Source: Paracoccaceae bacterium (GTDB lineage Bacteria; Pseudomonadota; Alphaproteobacteria; Rhodobacterales; Rhodobacteraceae). Taken from it: DNA of 64,000 nucleotides. The notes under the pieces were generated by a model. It was not told the DNA's origin. It worked only from the letters and a program-made list of their open reading frames with translations, and did not search any database. Below are positions 25,570 to 36,706 of this stretch, one piece after another (position 1 is the stretch's first letter; every line of letters starts with the position of its first letter). The stretch is from positions 1-64,000 of the forward strand of contig JAKVCP010000007.1 in the NCBI GenBank assembly GCA_022448925.1, written 5' to 3'. A program made the position numbers and the translations under genes.

Positions 25570-26421
25570 CTACTCCTCCAACAGGCCGACGTTGCTCATC
25601 ATGGAGGTATCGATCTCGTCCTTGCCGATACGGGTCACGGTGCTGTCTGCCTCCAAAGCCTGTAAACGGCTGGTCAACGCCTTGCGGCGCAGGTCATCTT
25701 CAAGCTCGGCGCGAACCGCGTCCAACGCCGGGGCTTCGACCGGGCGCGTCTCGTTCAGCTTGATCACATGCCAGCCAAACTGGGTCTGTACCGGAGCCGA
25801 AATACCACCCACATCAAGTCCTTCGACAGCCGCCTGGAATGGCGCGACCATCATGCCACGGGCAAACCAGCCCAGTGCTCCCCCATTTGGGCCAGAGGGG
25901 CCGGTCGACTTTTCACGGGCAAGCTCGGCAAAATCCCTGCCGGCGTCCAACTCTGTCACCAAGGCCAGGGCCTCATCTTCACTGTCCACAAGAATATGGG
26001 CCGCGTTGTATTCCAAACCCGCGTTGTCCGACACGTACTTGGCCGCATATGCCGCTTGCAGCGCATCTTCGGTCACAACTTCGCCACTGATCCGTGCAAT
26101 CGCGGTAGACGCAAGCAATTCACGGCGCAGATTGTCAAGCGCAAGCGTGATGCCCTTGGTTTCCGTCACACCATCGGTCTGAGCCAACAGGGTTTGTTGG
26201 ATCAACTGATTCAACACTCCGTCCCAAAGCACATCATCGGGAAGCTGCTGATATTCCTGCGGAAGATTGGCACGCGCCGTGATCATGTGGCCCATCGTGA
26301 TTTCCGCGCCGTTGACGGTTGCGACCACCGTATCGGTGGTCGGCGCGTCTTCGGCATGCGCAGGCAACGCCAGCGCCAAGGTGAGCGCCGCGGCGGCCAG
26401 GGTTCCGTAGACTTTCAACAT
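25570..26421 (-). CDS. Periplasmic parvulin-type peptidyl-prolyl cis-trans isomerase
   Basis: The 283-residue protein has an N-terminal signal peptide (MLKVYGTLAAAALTLALALPAHA), a SurA-like N-terminal chaperone part, and a parvulin domain from about residue 135: AAHILVDSEDEA, DFAELAREKSTGPSGPNGGALGWF, and FGWHVIKLNETR. Such proteins help outer-membrane proteins fold in the periplasm. Start ATG 26421 gives a clean signal peptide; the open frame further upstream is not protein-like. It is divergent from secA, which is fitting because both work on exported proteins. Confidence 0.92.
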   Translation of the reverse strand: MLKVYGTLAAAALTLALALPAHAEDAPTTDTVVATVNGAEITMGHMITARANLPQEYQQLPDDVLWDGVLNQLIQQTLLAQTDGVTETKGITLALDNLRRELLASTAIARISGEVVTEDALQAAYAAKYVSDNAGLEYNAAHILVDSEDEALALVTELDAGRDFAELAREKSTGPSGPNGGALGWFARGMMVAPFQAAVEGLDVGGISAPVQTQFGWHVIKLNETRPVEAPALDAVRAELEDDLRRKALTSRLQALEADSTVTRIGKDEIDTSMMSNVGLLEE

Positions 26422-26485
26422 CGGTTTTGTCCTTACAAGAGGGCCGCGTCCGTAGGCGGCGTTGACACCGGGGGGACCGCCCCTT

Positions 26486-26505
26486 ACATGCCGAAAAAGG
26501 CATGT
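26486..26505. repeat. Hairpin in the leader region of secA
   Basis: ACATGCC at 26486-26492 and GGCATGT at 26499-26505 are exactly complementary around GAAAAA. It lies about 95 bases before the secA start in the divergent region. A role in secA control is possible but not shown. Confidence 0.4.
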
Positions 26506-26599
26506 GCAGGCCGGCCGTTCCTCATGTTTCATATGAGTTACGCGCGACACGGGCAAGCAGATGCCACATACGGATGGTGACAGACGCGAAAGAGAGCAT

Positions 26600-29317
26600 A
26601 TGCTGGGGATCGGAAATCTCGCCAAGAAGGTGTTCGGAACGCCGAATGACCGCAAGATCAAGGTGACCCGCCCGCTGGTCGAAAAGATCAATGCGCTCGA
26701 GCCGGACTTTGAAAAACTTTCTGATCAGGACCTGATCGACAAAACCGATGAGCTGCGCAACCGCGCGCTCGGGGGGGAAGCGCTGGACGCCTTGCTGCCA
26801 GAGGCTTTTGCCAACTGTCGCGAAGGCGCCAAGCGTGCCCTCGGGCTGCGCGCCTTCGACGTGCAGCTGATGGGCGGGATTTTCCTGCATCAGGGCAACA
26901 TCTCGGAAATGAAGACCGGCGAAGGCAAGACGCTTGTTGCAACCTTTCCAGCCTACCTCAATGCGCTGACCGGGCGTGGCGTGCACGTCGTCACCGTGAA
27001 CGATTACCTGGCGCGCCGTGACGCCGAATGGATGGGCAAGGTGTTCGCAGCTGTCGGCATGACGACGGGCGTGGTGTACCCCCAACAACCCGACGACGAA
27101 AAAAAGGCAGCCTATGCCTGTGACGTCACCTACGCCACGAACAACGAACTTGGCTTCGATTATCTGCGCGACAACATGAAGGCAGAGTTGTCGCAGATGT
27201 CGCAGCGTGATCACAACTTCGCAATTGTTGATGAAGTCGATTCCATCCTCATTGACGAGGCGCGCACCCCGCTGATCATTTCTGGACCTGCGCAGGACCG
27301 ATCAGAGCTGTATGTCTCGATCGACCGCCTGATCCCCGATCTTCAAGACACGCATTTTACCACGGACGAAAAAACCCGGAACGTGACCTTTACGGATGAA
27401 GGCAACGAATTCCTGGAAGAACAACTGCACGCCCGTGGCTTGCTGCCCGAAGGCCAGTCCCTCTACGATCCGGAATCGACAACAGTTGTCCATCATGTGA
27501 ACCAGGGCCTGCGCGCCCACAAGCTGTTCACCAAAGACAAAGACTACATCGTGCGCGACAAGCAGGTTGTTCTGATTGACGAATTCACCGGCCGCATGAT
27601 GGCCGGGCGCCGATTGTCCGAAGGCCTGCATCAGGCCATCGAAGCCAAAGAAGGCTGTGACATCCAACCCGAAAATGTGACACTCGCCAGTGTGACATTC
27701 CAAAATTACTTCCGTTTGTATGACAAGCTTTCGGGCATGACCGGCACAGCCGCGACCGAGGCTGAGGAGTTCAGTCAAATCTATGGTCTTGGCGTGGTCG
27801 AGGTGCCGACCAATCGGGACATTGAGCGCAAAGACGAAGATGACCAGGTGTATCGCACCGCCCAGGAAAAACTGGATGCCATCGTCAATGAAATCCGCAC
27901 GGCACATGAAAAGGGCCAGCCGGTTCTGGTGGGGACGACCTCGATCGAGAAGTCCGAAATGCTGAGCACTATGCTGACCAAAGCCAAGCTGCCGCACAAC
28001 GTTCTGAACGCGCGCCAACATGAAAAAGAAGCCCAGATCGTTGGGGATGCCGGCAAGCTGGGCGCGGTGACCATCGCCACCAACATGGCGGGACGCGGGA
28101 CTGACATCAAACTCGGCGGCAACGTCGAGTTCAAGGTGATGGAGGCCATCGCCGCCGATCCCGAGGCCGATCCCGACGCCTTGCGGCAAAAGATTGAACA
28201 GGAACACACCTCCGACGAACAGGCAGTCAAGGACGCCGGTGGCCTTTTCGTTCTGGCAACAGAGCGCCACGAAAGCCGCCGAATTGACAACCAGCTGCGC
28301 GGTCGCTCGGGACGCCAGGGTGACCCGGGTCGCTCTGTTTTCTTCCTGTCGCTTGACGATGACCTGATGCGTATCTTCGGCTCTGAACGTCTGGACAATG
28401 TTCTGGGCCGTCTGGGCATGAAAGAAGGCGAGGCAATTGTTCACCCGTGGGTGAACAAGTCGCTGGAGCGTGCGCAAGCAAAAGTGGAAGGCCGCAACTT
28501 CGACATCCGCAAGCAGTTGTTGAAGTTCGATGATGTCATGAATGATCAGCGCAAGGTGATCTTCAGCCAACGTCGTGAGATCATGGAGGCCGAGGACGTC
28601 AGCGAAATCACACAAGACATGCGTCACGACGTCATTGACGACCTTGTATCGGCGCATATTCCCGAAAAGTCCTATGCCGACCAATGGGATACCGAAGGAC
28701 TTTATGCATCTGCCATGGAAAATCTTGGGATTGATGTTCCCGTCATCGCCTGGGGCGATGAAGAAGGTGTCGACGACGAGGTGATCCGCGAACGCCTGGA
28801 AAAAGAAGCCGACGAGTTCATGGCCAAAAAGGCTGTGTCCTTTGGGCCGGACGCCATGCGTCAGATTGAAAAGCAGGTTCTGCTGCAGACCATCGACAGC
28901 AAATGGCGCGAACACCTTTTGACCCTTGAACACCTGCGCTCGGTCGTGGGTTTCCGCGGGTATGCCCAGCGCGATCCTTTGAACGAATACAAGAACGAAG
29001 CGTTCCAGTTGTTCGAAGGCTTGCTGGACGGCTTGCGTGTTGAAGTCACCCAAACACTTGGTCGTGTTCAGCCAATGACCGAGGAAATGCAGCGCGAACT
29101 GATGCAACAAATGGCCGCGCAACAGGCTCAGCAAAAAGCCGACTCTCAACAGGCCGTAGCTGCAGCCCCGACAGCCCAGTCGGAGGCGCCATCCGATACT
29201 CCGATGGACGGATTTGATGAAAACGACCCGACCACCTGGGGCAACCCGGGACGGAACGATCCCTGCCCCTGCGGTTCGGGAAAGAAATTCAAGCACTGCC
29301 ACGGTCGGTTTGCCTAG
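26600..29317 (+). CDS. secA: Preprotein translocase ATPase SecA
   Basis: SecA (905 aa) drives unfolded preproteins through SecYEG using ATP. Visible parts are [11 protein letters not shown] (Walker A) near residue 104, [20 protein letters not shown] (Walker B/DEAD) near 210, the [10 protein letters not shown] region, a [14 protein letters not shown] motif of the second nucleotide fold, and [16 protein letters not shown]. The C-terminus ends with the zinc-binding SEC-C motif [14 protein letters not shown], which contacts SecB and lipids. Start ATG 26600 ([13 protein letters not shown]) matches the family; an ATG 13 codons earlier is unsupported. Length is normal for an alphaproteobacterial SecA. 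Confidence 0.98.
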   Translation: MLGIGNLAKKVFGTPNDRKIKVTRPLVEKINALEPDFEKLSDQDLIDKTDELRNRALGGEALDALLPEAFANCREGAKRALGLRAFDVQLMGGIFLHQGNISEMKTGEGKTLVATFPAYLNALTGRGVHVVTVNDYLARRDAEWMGKVFAAVGMTTGVVYPQQPDDEKKAAYACDVTYATNNELGFDYLRDNMKAELSQMSQRDHNFAIVDEVDSILIDEARTPLIISGPAQDRSELYVSIDRLIPDLQDTHFTTDEKTRNVTFTDEGNEFLEEQLHARGLLPEGQSLYDPESTTVVHHVNQGLRAHKLFTKDKDYIVRDKQVVLIDEFTGRMMAGRRLSEGLHQAIEAKEGCDIQPENVTLASVTFQNYFRLYDKLSGMTGTAATEAEEFSQIYGLGVVEVPTNRDIERKDEDDQVYRTAQEKLDAIVNEIRTAHEKGQPVLVGTTSIEKSEMLSTMLTKAKLPHNVLNARQHEKEAQIVGDAGKLGAVTIATNMAGRGTDIKLGGNVEFKVMEAIAADPEADPDALRQKIEQEHTSDEQAVKDAGGLFVLATERHESRRIDNQLRGRSGRQGDPGRSVFFLSLDDDLMRIFGSERLDNVLGRLGMKEGEAIVHPWVNKSLERAQAKVEGRNFDIRKQLLKFDDVMNDQRKVIFSQRREIMEAEDVSEITQDMRHDVIDDLVSAHIPEKSYADQWDTEGLYASAMENLGIDVPVIAWGDEEGVDDEVIRERLEKEADEFMAKKAVSFGPDAMRQIEKQVLLQTIDSKWREHLLTLEHLRSVVGFRGYAQRDPLNEYKNEAFQLFEGLLDGLRVEVTQTLGRVQPMTEEMQRELMQQMAAQQAQQKADSQQAVAAAPTAQSEAPSDTPMDGFDENDPTTWGNPGRNDPCPCGSGKKFKHCHGRFA

Positions 29318-29442
29318 CCGCTCTGGCGCTCGCATCCGTTTCATGGCGGTTTTGGGCCTGCCGCGGGCATCCCCACCTGCTTGGCTTTGAACCAGGGTTT
29401 GGTGCGGTGGCCCTGGCTGGTTAGGAACAGAAAGGCCCAATT

Positions 29443-30168
29443 GTGTCTGATCTCGATCTCATCAGAGAGATGCCAAAACGGCTAAAGTGGGGCCTGCGAT
29501 TTGGCGACCACGACGCCTGTCTTGTCTATGTCCACATCGGCAAATGCGGCGGCGCGTCGCTGTGGTCTGCGATCAGGAAATCAGACAGAATTGCAAATTC
29601 ATTCAGAAGCGTGCGCAAAATTCACGTTGAAAAACCGCCGATCCTGAAGCGGGCACGCTACGCGATTGTTTTACGCAATCCCGTGGTCCGGGCGGTGTCC
29701 GCCTTCAACTGGCGATACAAGTTGGTGGTGGAAGACGGCAAGCGTGAAAAATTCCCCAATGAGCGCGAAATCTTAAAAAAATATCAAACAATCAACACCT
29801 TATCCGAAAACCTCTATGACGCTGACGGGCTGAATACTCAGGTGGCCCATGATTTCAACCACATTCACCACCTGCATGAAAACATCTCGTTTTACCTAAC
29901 CGACCTTTTGAAGTCCGTCTCGCGCGAGCAGATCTTTTTTGTCCTGTCGACAGAAACGCTGGACGCAGATGTTGCAGCCTTGACCGGGATCAAGAAGGTG
30001 GCGCGCATTCACGAGAATGCGCACAAGACTGACACGCGAAAAAAGGCCCTGACCACGTCTGGTCGGGCCAACCTGAAACGCTTTCTGGCGGATGACTACC
30101 AGGCGATTGAGGATCTTCTTTCGCTCAACCATACAACTCAGACAGAAAAAAATGTGCTGCTGACATAG
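29443..30168 (+). CDS. Sulfotransferase family-like protein
   Basis: The 241-residue protein has a short phosphate loop, VYVHIGKCGGASLWSAI, near residue 29, and a second segment AIVLRNPVVRAVSAFNWRY near 73, the pattern of the sulfotransferase superfamily with Lys33 and Arg76 as likely phosphate ligands. It differs from the four proteins of the polysaccharide island: the loop is KCGGAS instead of KTGTSS, and the DIAW-x-E block is absent. The start is GTG 29443 with a weak AGGAACAG upstream. It follows secA by 125 bases and has no obvious partner gene, so its acceptor is unknown. Confidence 0.65.
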   Translation: MSDLDLIREMPKRLKWGLRFGDHDACLVYVHIGKCGGASLWSAIRKSDRIANSFRSVRKIHVEKPPILKRARYAIVLRNPVVRAVSAFNWRYKLVVEDGKREKFPNEREILKKYQTINTLSENLYDADGLNTQVAHDFNHIHHLHENISFYLTDLLKSVSREQIFFVLSTETLDADVAALTGIKKVARIHENAHKTDTRKKALTTSGRANLKRFLADDYQAIEDLLSLNHTTQTEKNVLLT

Positions 30169-30350
30169 CTTTCATCCGGTGCCACGCAGCCCTGGGGTCA
30201 TAGCCGGGCATGCACACCAAAAGGCTATATCCTACCTATTCTTACGGATAAATTTGGGGAAAACGCCCCGCCCTCTCCCCGGTTGCGCCCTACGCTTGCC
30301 ACCTTTGAAGCTCATAAACTTAAGCAGTTTGTGAATGACCGGAGGCAAAA

Positions 30351-31352
30351 ATGCCGCGTAAACAACCTCTGATTATGGCCGGAGCAACCCTCACTGTCGC
30401 CTTGTCCATCGGTTACGTTATGCAGTTTGGTCTGGGTGCGCCCAGCGCGGCAAAAGCCAATATCGCCCAGGAACTCCCACTAGAACAGCAAGTCACGGAC
30501 ATCACGGTGACGTCGTCCACCGCCTTACGCGGCTTTGATGCTCTCTCAGGCCTGCCTGTCGATATCGATGCGGATACGCATCTGCCAGAGGCACCTGTGG
30601 TGCTTGCCGCGGCCAAAGACATCCCGGTCTCGGACACCATCCTGCCTGTAGAAACGGCCTCGTCGGGATTTGACTGCGAGGTCTCCATGACCGCCACGGC
30701 AATTGCCGGCGCAATGGTTGAACTGGACATCAGCGCGCCATGCTTGGGAACCGAACCATTCATCATGCACCACAATGGGCTGATGTTTTCAGATATCCTG
30801 CAGCCAGACGGCGAATTGTCCTTGCAAATCCCTGCATTGTCGCAACAAGCGGTCTTTATCATCGCGTTCAACAACGGTGAAGGGGCCGTTGCTCAGACAA
30901 ATGTGGCCTCATTGCCATTCTATGAACGCGTGGCCCTGCAGTGGAAGGGCGACTCTGGCGTACAGCTGCACGCTCATGAATTCGGCGCAAGCTATTTTTC
31001 TGCGGGTCATGTCTGGCAAGCCGCCGCAGGGGATCTGCGCCAGGCAGCGCGTGGCGAAAGTGGGTTTTTGCGTGCATTGGGGTCTGAACGCGGAGCAGAC
31101 ACACTGCATGCCGAAATCTACAGCTATCCCGCAGCCACATCAGGCAAAGCTGGAATTGTCGGGCTCAGCGTCGAAGTCGAAGTCACGCAAGAAAACTGTG
31201 GTCGCGAGATTGAGGCCCAGACACTTGAACTTCGCCACTCGGCAGAGATGCGGGTGCGTGACTTAAGCCTCACAATGCCATCGTGTGACGCCGTCGGTGA
31301 GTTTCTCGTGTTGAAAAACCTGATCGAAGACCTGACTATCGCTTCAAAGTGA
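30351..31352 (+). CDS. Membrane-anchored envelope protein of unknown function
   Basis: A 333-residue protein with one N-terminal hydrophobic segment (about residues 7-28) that serves as an uncleaved anchor or signal. The rest is soluble and probably periplasmic, with three to four cysteines (FDCEVSM, SAPCLG, ENCGRE, MPSCDA) that could pair as disulfides. I do not recognise a named domain; the middle reads as beta-sandwich strands. GGAGG precedes the ATG. The next gene, 33 bases on, is also an envelope protein, so the two probably act together. Confidence 0.7.
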   Translation: MPRKQPLIMAGATLTVALSIGYVMQFGLGAPSAAKANIAQELPLEQQVTDITVTSSTALRGFDALSGLPVDIDADTHLPEAPVVLAAAKDIPVSDTILPVETASSGFDCEVSMTATAIAGAMVELDISAPCLGTEPFIMHHNGLMFSDILQPDGELSLQIPALSQQAVFIIAFNNGEGAVAQTNVASLPFYERVALQWKGDSGVQLHAHEFGASYFSAGHVWQAAAGDLRQAARGESGFLRALGSERGADTLHAEIYSYPAATSGKAGIVGLSVEVEVTQENCGREIEAQTLELRHSAEMRVRDLSLTMPSCDAVGEFLVLKNLIEDLTIASK

Positions 31353-31385
31353 CCAAACGGTCTTTAGCACAGGCAGGGACTTTGC

Positions 31386-32945
31386 ATGATGGGTGTGCGT
31401 GCGGCGATCTACGCCGCACTTTTCTATTTGGTCAGCGCGACACAGGGCCTGACACAGGATGTCACGCTGAAGTCGCGGGACAGCTCCATTGTCATCAGTG
31501 GGACGCTTCTGGGGTTCGATGGTGAGTTTTATCGCGTCGAAACCGTTTATGGTGAGCTGACGGTTGATGGATCGGGCGTGCTGTGTGAGGGGCCGGGATG
31601 CCCCAGTCTGACCGATTTTGTCGCAGACCTAGAGGTCTCGGGTTCGGCCACCATCGGTGAGGTTTTGATGCCTGCGCTGATCGAAGGCTTTGCTCTGCGC
31701 CACGGATATGTCAGCACCCGCGTGGCCAAAAGCCCAACAGAGTTTGCCTATGAGCTGAGGCATCGGGGCTCAAACAGGCTGCAAGCGCGTTTCCATTTCA
31801 GGATTACAAATACCGACGAAGGCTTTGCCGATCTACTGGCGGACGAGGCGGATATGGTCATGTCCCTGCGTGAGATCAGACCAAGCGAAGTCGCACTTGC
31901 CCAGGAAGCGGGACTGGGCGATCTTCAAGGCGCAAACAGATCCCGCGTGATCGCGCTTGACGCCTTGGTTCCTGTGGTGGCCGCGTCAAACCCCGTAAAC
32001 GAGATCACGCTTGGCAATCTCGCCCGCGTCCTGAGCGGCCAGGTCGCCAACTGGGCGCAACTGGGCGGCCCGGATGCACCGATCACGGTCTACATGCGCG
32101 ATGACGCCTCAGGTCTTTCGCAGGCAATAGAGGACAGAGTGTTGCGACCTGTTAGCGCCTCTCTGGTCACAGAGGCCTCACGCCATGAGACAAACGCCGC
32201 CTTGGCTCGCGCAATCTCCCGTGATCCGTTCGGGCTTGGGATTGTCAGTTTTTCCGAGACAGGCAATGCCAAACCGCTGGCCCTGACGGGGCCCTGCGGC
32301 TTTGCGTTGCGACCGACGCGTCGGACAATCAAGACAGAAGACTATCCGCTGACCGCCCCTCTGTTCATCTACCTGCCAGCACGTCGACTGCCGCTGGTCG
32401 CCCGTGACTTTCTGACGTTCACCCGCAGCGCCCCCGCGCAGATTGTCATCCGCCGGGCTGGTTTTGTGGATCAAGCGCCAGAGGAGCTGCCGATCAATCT
32501 GCAAGGAGACCGCTTCGCAAATGCAATTTCCGTCGCCGAAAGTGCCGGCGGTCTGAAAGAGCTGAAACGCATGGTCGACGTTCTGGGCCCCATGAAACGC
32601 CTGACAACCTCGTTCAGATTCGAACCCGGATCGGTTCGCCTGGATGCGCAATCACGCTCTAACGTACAGCAATTGGCGCGGTCCCTGGAAACCGGACAAT
32701 ACGATGCCCGGCGGATGGTCTTTGTCGGCTTTTCAGACGGCGATGGACCTGCCGCAGCCAATATGGGCATTGCAGAACGACGCGCGGATGCAGTGCGTGC
32801 CTCTGTCGTCGAAGCCGCGGAAACGGCAAACTTCAATCAAATGGACATCGAGGTCACGGCATTCGGAGAGGCCATGCCAATGGCCTGTGACAACACCGGA
32901 TGGGGACGTCAGGTCAATCGCCGGGTCGAGGTCTGGCTAGAGTAA
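31386..32945 (+). CDS. Periplasmic protein: phosphate-binding-like domain fused to an OmpA-like domain
   Basis: The 519-residue protein has a signal peptide (first 24 residues, ending about TQG-LTQ). Residues about 95-370 resemble a type II periplasmic binding protein of the PstS kind, including [12 protein letters not shown] and a [24 protein letters not shown] block. Residues about 410-519 form an OmpA-like domain of the peptidoglycan-binding type: [28 protein letters not shown] and [16 protein letters not shown]. The N-terminal 75 residues contain a small beta domain. It may sense a ligand while held to the cell wall. It follows the previous envelope gene closely and converges with radC by nine overlapping bases. 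Confidence 0.8.
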   Translation: MMGVRAAIYAALFYLVSATQGLTQDVTLKSRDSSIVISGTLLGFDGEFYRVETVYGELTVDGSGVLCEGPGCPSLTDFVADLEVSGSATIGEVLMPALIEGFALRHGYVSTRVAKSPTEFAYELRHRGSNRLQARFHFRITNTDEGFADLLADEADMVMSLREIRPSEVALAQEAGLGDLQGANRSRVIALDALVPVVAASNPVNEITLGNLARVLSGQVANWAQLGGPDAPITVYMRDDASGLSQAIEDRVLRPVSASLVTEASRHETNAALARAISRDPFGLGIVSFSETGNAKPLALTGPCGFALRPTRRTIKTEDYPLTAPLFIYLPARRLPLVARDFLTFTRSAPAQIVIRRAGFVDQAPEELPINLQGDRFANAISVAESAGGLKELKRMVDVLGPMKRLTTSFRFEPGSVRLDAQSRSNVQQLARSLETGQYDARRMVFVGFSDGDGPAAANMGIAERRADAVRASVVEAAETANFNQMDIEVTAFGEAMPMACDNTGWGRQVNRRVEVWLE

Positions 32946-33695
32946 ACCCTCTGCCCGGAAACTCAGCGTTGCTGATTTCCCGATCACCAGATGATCATGC
33001 AGCGTCAATGAAAGCGCTTGGGCTGCGGCGTCGATCTGTTGAGTCATGACGATGTCAGCCTCGCTTGGCGTTGGATCGCCCGAGGGATGATTGTGCACCA
33101 GAATCAGTGCGCTGGCATTATGTTCAAGTGCTCGTTTCACGACTTCCCGCGGATAGACCGGCACATGATCAACCGTGCCACGTGCTTGCGCCTCATCGGC
33201 GATAAGAACATTTTTGCGATCCAGAAACAGCACGCGAAACTGCTCTGTCTCGGCATGTGCCATGGCTGTCTGACAGTACTCTAGCAATGCGTCCCAGCTT
33301 GACACAACCGGCTGTTGTAGCACCTTTCCGCGGGCCAGCCGGTGAGCGGCCGCCTCAACAAGCTTCAACTCGCAGATCACGGCGTCGCCAACCCCCTTGA
33401 CCTCAGCAAGTCGCTCTACGGGGGCTGAAACGACACGGGCAAAATCACCAAAACGATCGATCAAGTCGCGCGCCAGCGGTTTCACGTCCTGACGTGGAAT
33501 GGCGCGAAAAAGGATCAGTTCCAGAAGTTCATAATCAGGAAGCGCATCCGCCCCGCCTGTAATGAACCGTTCGCGCAGTCGCTTGCGGTGATCCTTTATA
33601 TAGGACGGCAGGCGCCCGCCGGTCGGCAAAACCGGCATGTCTTCCGCTTCGAAAAGCGCGGCGGCAGATTCGGAAAATTCGCTGTATCGGGCCAT
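32937..33695 (-). CDS. radC: RadC family JAB-domain protein
   Basis: RadC-like proteins carry a helix-hairpin-helix part and a JAB/MPN metal-protease-type domain; a DNA repair role was proposed but is uncertain. This 252-residue copy has the intact metal motif [14 protein letters not shown] near residue 201 with two His and an Asp, preceded by a glutamate-bearing strand. The N-terminal part has [15 protein letters not shown] and VKGVGDA (helix-hairpin-helix). Its stop overlaps the converging OmpA-like gene by nine bases. It follows hslU in the same direction with a 42-base gap. Confidence 0.92.
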   Translation of the reverse strand: MARYSEFSESAAALFEAEDMPVLPTGGRLPSYIKDHRKRLRERFITGGADALPDYELLELILFRAIPRQDVKPLARDLIDRFGDFARVVSAPVERLAEVKGVGDAVICELKLVEAAAHRLARGKVLQQPVVSSWDALLEYCQTAMAHAETEQFRVLFLDRKNVLIADEAQARGTVDHVPVYPREVVKRALEHNASALILVHNHPSGDPTPSEADIVMTQQIDAAAQALSLTLHDHLVIGKSATLSFRAEGLL

Positions 33696-33737
33696 GGCGT
33701 GACTGTGCCGCGCGATGGTGAACAGGAGGTTAAAAAA

Positions 33738-35045
33738 TCAAAGCACGTACCGGCTCAGGTCCGCTGATTTGGTCAGTTCGCCGAGGTGCGTTTCAACAAA
33801 TGTTGCGTCGACCGTTACGGATTTTCCAGACTGGTCCGGGGCACTGAAAGACAGCTCTTCGAAAACACGCTCTAGCACTGTGTAAAGCCGTCTTGCACCG
33901 ATGTTTTCAACTGTTTCATTCACCTCTGCAGCGATACGGGCCAAGGCCGCTATGCCATCGTCTGTGAATGTCACCGTGACCTCTTCGGTTGCCATGAGCG
34001 CGCTGTATTGACGGGTCAGCGCGTTGTCGGTTTCGGTCAGGATGCGCACGAAATCTGCCTCTGTCAGTGCCCTCAGATTCACACGAATAGGCAGGCGCCC
34101 CTGCAATTCCGGCAACAGGTCCGAGGGTTTGGCGATATGGAATGCACCCGAAGCGATGAACAGGATGTGGTCAGTTTTGACAGCGCCATGCTTGGTGCTG
34201 ACCGTTGTCCCTTCGATCAGCGGCAGCAGGTCGCGCTGCACGCCTTCCCGACTGACATCGCCCCCCCGCGCCTCTTGTCGGGCGGCAACCTTGTCAATCT
34301 CGTCTAGGAACACGATCCCGTTCTGCTCCACCGCGTCAAGGGCGGCGGCCTTCACCGCTTCATCATCAAGAAGTTTGTCGGCCTCTTCGCCGATCAGTAT
34401 CTCGTAACTCTGTGCGACCGTCATCTTTTTCTTGACCGTCCGTCCGCCAAAGGCCTTGCCGAAGATATCACCAAGATTCATCATGCCCATCTGGCTGCCG
34501 GGCTGGCCAGGCACGTCCAGCATCGGCATCTGTGGTCCGGCATCCGCGACCTCAAGCTCGATCTCGGTCGCGTCCAGCTCGCCGGCTTTCAGCTTGCGTC
34601 GAAACATGTCACGGGTGCCGGATCGGGCATCTTCACCGGCAATTGCGGTGATCACACGCTCTTCAGCCGCTTGGTGCGCGGCGGTTTTTACGTCTTCGCG
34701 CATCTGGTCACGCGTCATGGCGATGGCGGCGTCGACCAAGTCACGGATGATCTGCTCGACATCTCGGCCAACATAGCCGACCTCTGTGAACTTTGTCGCT
34801 TCGACCTTAAGGAAAGGCGCGCGTGCCAGTTTGGCCAGACGGCGGCTGATCTCGGTCTTGCCGACGCCCGTGGGCCCGATCATGAGAATGTTCTTGGGGT
34901 AGACTTCGTCCCGCAGATCGTCGGGCAGTTGTTTGCGGCGCCACCGGCTGCGCAAAGCCACCGCGACGGCACGTTTCGCGTCGTTTTGGCCAATGATAAA
35001 GCGGTCAAGCTCTGAAACTATCTCGCGCGGGGTCAGGTCGGTCAT
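33738..35045 (-). CDS. hslU: ATP-dependent protease ATPase subunit HslU (ClpY)
   Basis: HslU (435 aa) is the hexameric unfoldase that feeds proteins to HslV. The N-terminus [20 protein letters not shown] is characteristic. Walker A is GPTGVGKT near residue 57, the pore loop GYVGRDVE follows near 90, Walker B is IVFLDEIDK near 247, and sensor and C-terminal blocks ([15 protein letters not shown], and the end SRYVL that docks on HslV) are all present. The start overlaps the stop of the upstream membrane protein gene by four bases. Expression is likely driven by the RpoH-like promoter before hslV. Confidence 0.97.
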   Translation of the reverse strand: MTDLTPREIVSELDRFIIGQNDAKRAVAVALRSRWRRKQLPDDLRDEVYPKNILMIGPTGVGKTEISRRLAKLARAPFLKVEATKFTEVGYVGRDVEQIIRDLVDAAIAMTRDQMREDVKTAAHQAAEERVITAIAGEDARSGTRDMFRRKLKAGELDATEIELEVADAGPQMPMLDVPGQPGSQMGMMNLGDIFGKAFGGRTVKKKMTVAQSYEILIGEEADKLLDDEAVKAAALDAVEQNGIVFLDEIDKVAARQEARGGDVSREGVQRDLLPLIEGTTVSTKHGAVKTDHILFIASGAFHIAKPSDLLPELQGRLPIRVNLRALTEADFVRILTETDNALTRQYSALMATEEVTVTFTDDGIAALARIAAEVNETVENIGARRLYTVLERVFEELSFSAPDQSGKSVTVDATFVETHLGELTKSADLSRYVL

Positions 35046-36127
35046 TTCAAATGTCCTTCGCAGGCAGTCCAGGGGGCCAGACGGCCTTTGCCCGGAAACT
35101 CTGGCAATCGTTCAAGAAGACCACAGCGAATGGCCTCCCATTTTGCACCAAGCGTGATCAGGAGAACGCCAAGCAACACGATAGCAATAGCTCCGCCATG
35201 ATCCAATTGGGTTGTGATCAACGCGATCAGATAGCCGATGCCAGACAACAGGAAGGACCGGCGATCGATGGCAATGGCGAAAAGCGCCATGACCACAACA
35301 AAGGCCAGCAGGATCGCGTTGGTCAGCCCGCTTTCCAGGTTGAAAAGCGTGGCCGCAATAGGGTTCACCAGCATTGGGCCGGCAGCGACATGCAACCAGA
35401 ATGCATTTGCCGCATTTCGTGTCACACGGTAACGGTCTGCCAGATCAAAGCGAAGAGCGGCGGCCAAGCACAAAGCGCCAACGCCAAGCGTGATAAAGGG
35501 AAAGACGCCTTGTCCGCTGAGCAGGAAGAAACTTTCGAAGTCCGGTTCGACACTCAGGATCGTCGCGGCCCCGCCGTAGCAACTGGCCGCAAAGCACAGC
35601 GCGCCAAGCATCAGCGCAAAAGGCACCCGAGCCCAGAACCAGAACAGCGCGATGCTGCCCGTGGCTGCGATGGGCCCCCAAAGAAAGTCAAACCCGAAAC
35701 GATCGTCCGCCGCCAAACCGATCCGCATGGCAAAGTACGAAACGGCCATTGACAAAGCGATAGAGGGCGCAATCATGCGGCGGCGCAGGGTGAAATATCG
35801 GGTCAGCAGCACAGTCAGGGTCAAACCACTGAATGCCATCAAGGCGACCGAACCATGGTTGTAGGCCCGCGTCCACGGCGTGTCTGGGTTTTGGGTCGTC
35901 ACAGACACAGCCTCAGAGAGGCTCACAAATCCAGCAAACAGAATGCCCAGGCCTACGACGATAAAGACCTCGTTGAAGCCGCGAAACAGCTCAAAGGGTT
36001 CATCTACAGGCGCCCGCCCTGCGCGGACGGTCGCGCGGTTGCGCGCGAGGGTCAAAAGTGAGGTCGCCTGAGACTCGGTGAGTGTTCCGGCACCGACAGC
36101 CGCCCGCAGATCGTCCTGGTCGATCAT
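35042..36127 (-). CDS. Multi-pass membrane protein between hslV and hslU
   Basis: A 361-residue protein with a cytosolic N-terminal part of about 50 residues (helical, containing [16 protein letters not shown]) and then about nine or ten hydrophobic helices from [15 protein letters not shown] near 53 to [17 protein letters not shown] near 320. I know no function for it. It overlaps hslV upstream and hslU downstream by four bases each, so it is made together with both protease subunits. Whether it is a partner, a substrate adaptor or a passenger cannot be told from the sequence. Confidence 0.75.
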   Translation of the reverse strand: MIDQDDLRAAVGAGTLTESQATSLLTLARNRATVRAGRAPVDEPFELFRGFNEVFIVVGLGILFAGFVSLSEAVSVTTQNPDTPWTRAYNHGSVALMAFSGLTLTVLLTRYFTLRRRMIAPSIALSMAVSYFAMRIGLAADDRFGFDFLWGPIAATGSIALFWFWARVPFALMLGALCFAASCYGGAATILSVEPDFESFFLLSGQGVFPFITLGVGALCLAAALRFDLADRYRVTRNAANAFWLHVAAGPMLVNPIAATLFNLESGLTNAILLAFVVVMALFAIAIDRRSFLLSGIGYLIALITTQLDHGGAIAIVLLGVLLITLGAKWEAIRCGLLERLPEFPGKGRLAPWTACEGHLK

Positions 36128-36681
36128 CGGCCAATCGCCTCAACCGTCAGATTACCGTTGGTATAGACGCAAATATCAGCGGCGATGGCCATGGCCTTGC
36201 GGGCCACACCCTCTGCATCGAGATCGGTATCCATCAACCCGCGCGCAGCGGCCAACGCAAAGTTTCCACCCGACCCAATGGCGGCAATGTCGTGTTCAGG
36301 CTCCAGCACATCGCCCGCGCCGGTAATCACCAGCAGATCTTTGCCGTCTGTGACGATCAACATCGCCTCCAGCTTTTGCAGGTATTTGTCAGTGCGCCAA
36401 TCCTTGGCCAGCTCTACGCTTGCACGTTGCAGTTGGCCGGGCGTTGCCTCTAGCTTGGCCTCAAGCCGTTCCAGCAAAGTGAAGGCGTCCGCTGTCGAGC
36501 CGGCAAACCCCGCGACCACGTCAAAGCCCCCGGGAGACAGCCTGCGCACCTTGCGTGCGGTGCCCTTGATCACAGTCTGGCCCAGGCTGACCTGCCCGTC
36601 ACCTGCCACAACGACCTCGCCTCCTTTGCGCACCCCAATGATCGTGGTGCCGTGCCAGCCGGGAAACTCCTGCTCTGCCAT
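36124..36681 (-). CDS. hslV: ATP-dependent protease peptidase subunit HslV (ClpQ)
   Basis: HslV (185 aa) is the proteasome-like peptidase of the HslVU complex. Its catalytic residue is the N-terminal threonine after processing; the site is visible as [11 protein letters not shown] with Thr12. [21 protein letters not shown] and [14 protein letters not shown] near 136 are conserved blocks. The 11-residue propeptide is longer than in E. coli but usual in alphaproteobacteria. It is the first gene of hslV-membrane protein-hslU, joined by ATGA-type overlaps, and has a heat-shock-like promoter 26 bases upstream. Confidence 0.97.
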   Translation of the reverse strand: MAEQEFPGWHGTTIIGVRKGGEVVVAGDGQVSLGQTVIKGTARKVRRLSPGGFDVVAGFAGSTADAFTLLERLEAKLEATPGQLQRASVELAKDWRTDKYLQKLEAMLIVTDGKDLLVITGAGDVLEPEHDIAAIGSGGNFALAAARGLMDTDLDAEGVARKAMAIAADICVYTNGNLTVEAIGR

Positions 36682-36706
36682 GCGTGCTCCTCTTCGTTGA
36701 TCGCCG

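Noticed and set aside
27302-29440. A 712-codon open frame opposite to secA
   Set aside because: It lies fully antisense to a certain secA gene, has no family motif, and arises from the codon bias of GC-rich DNA.
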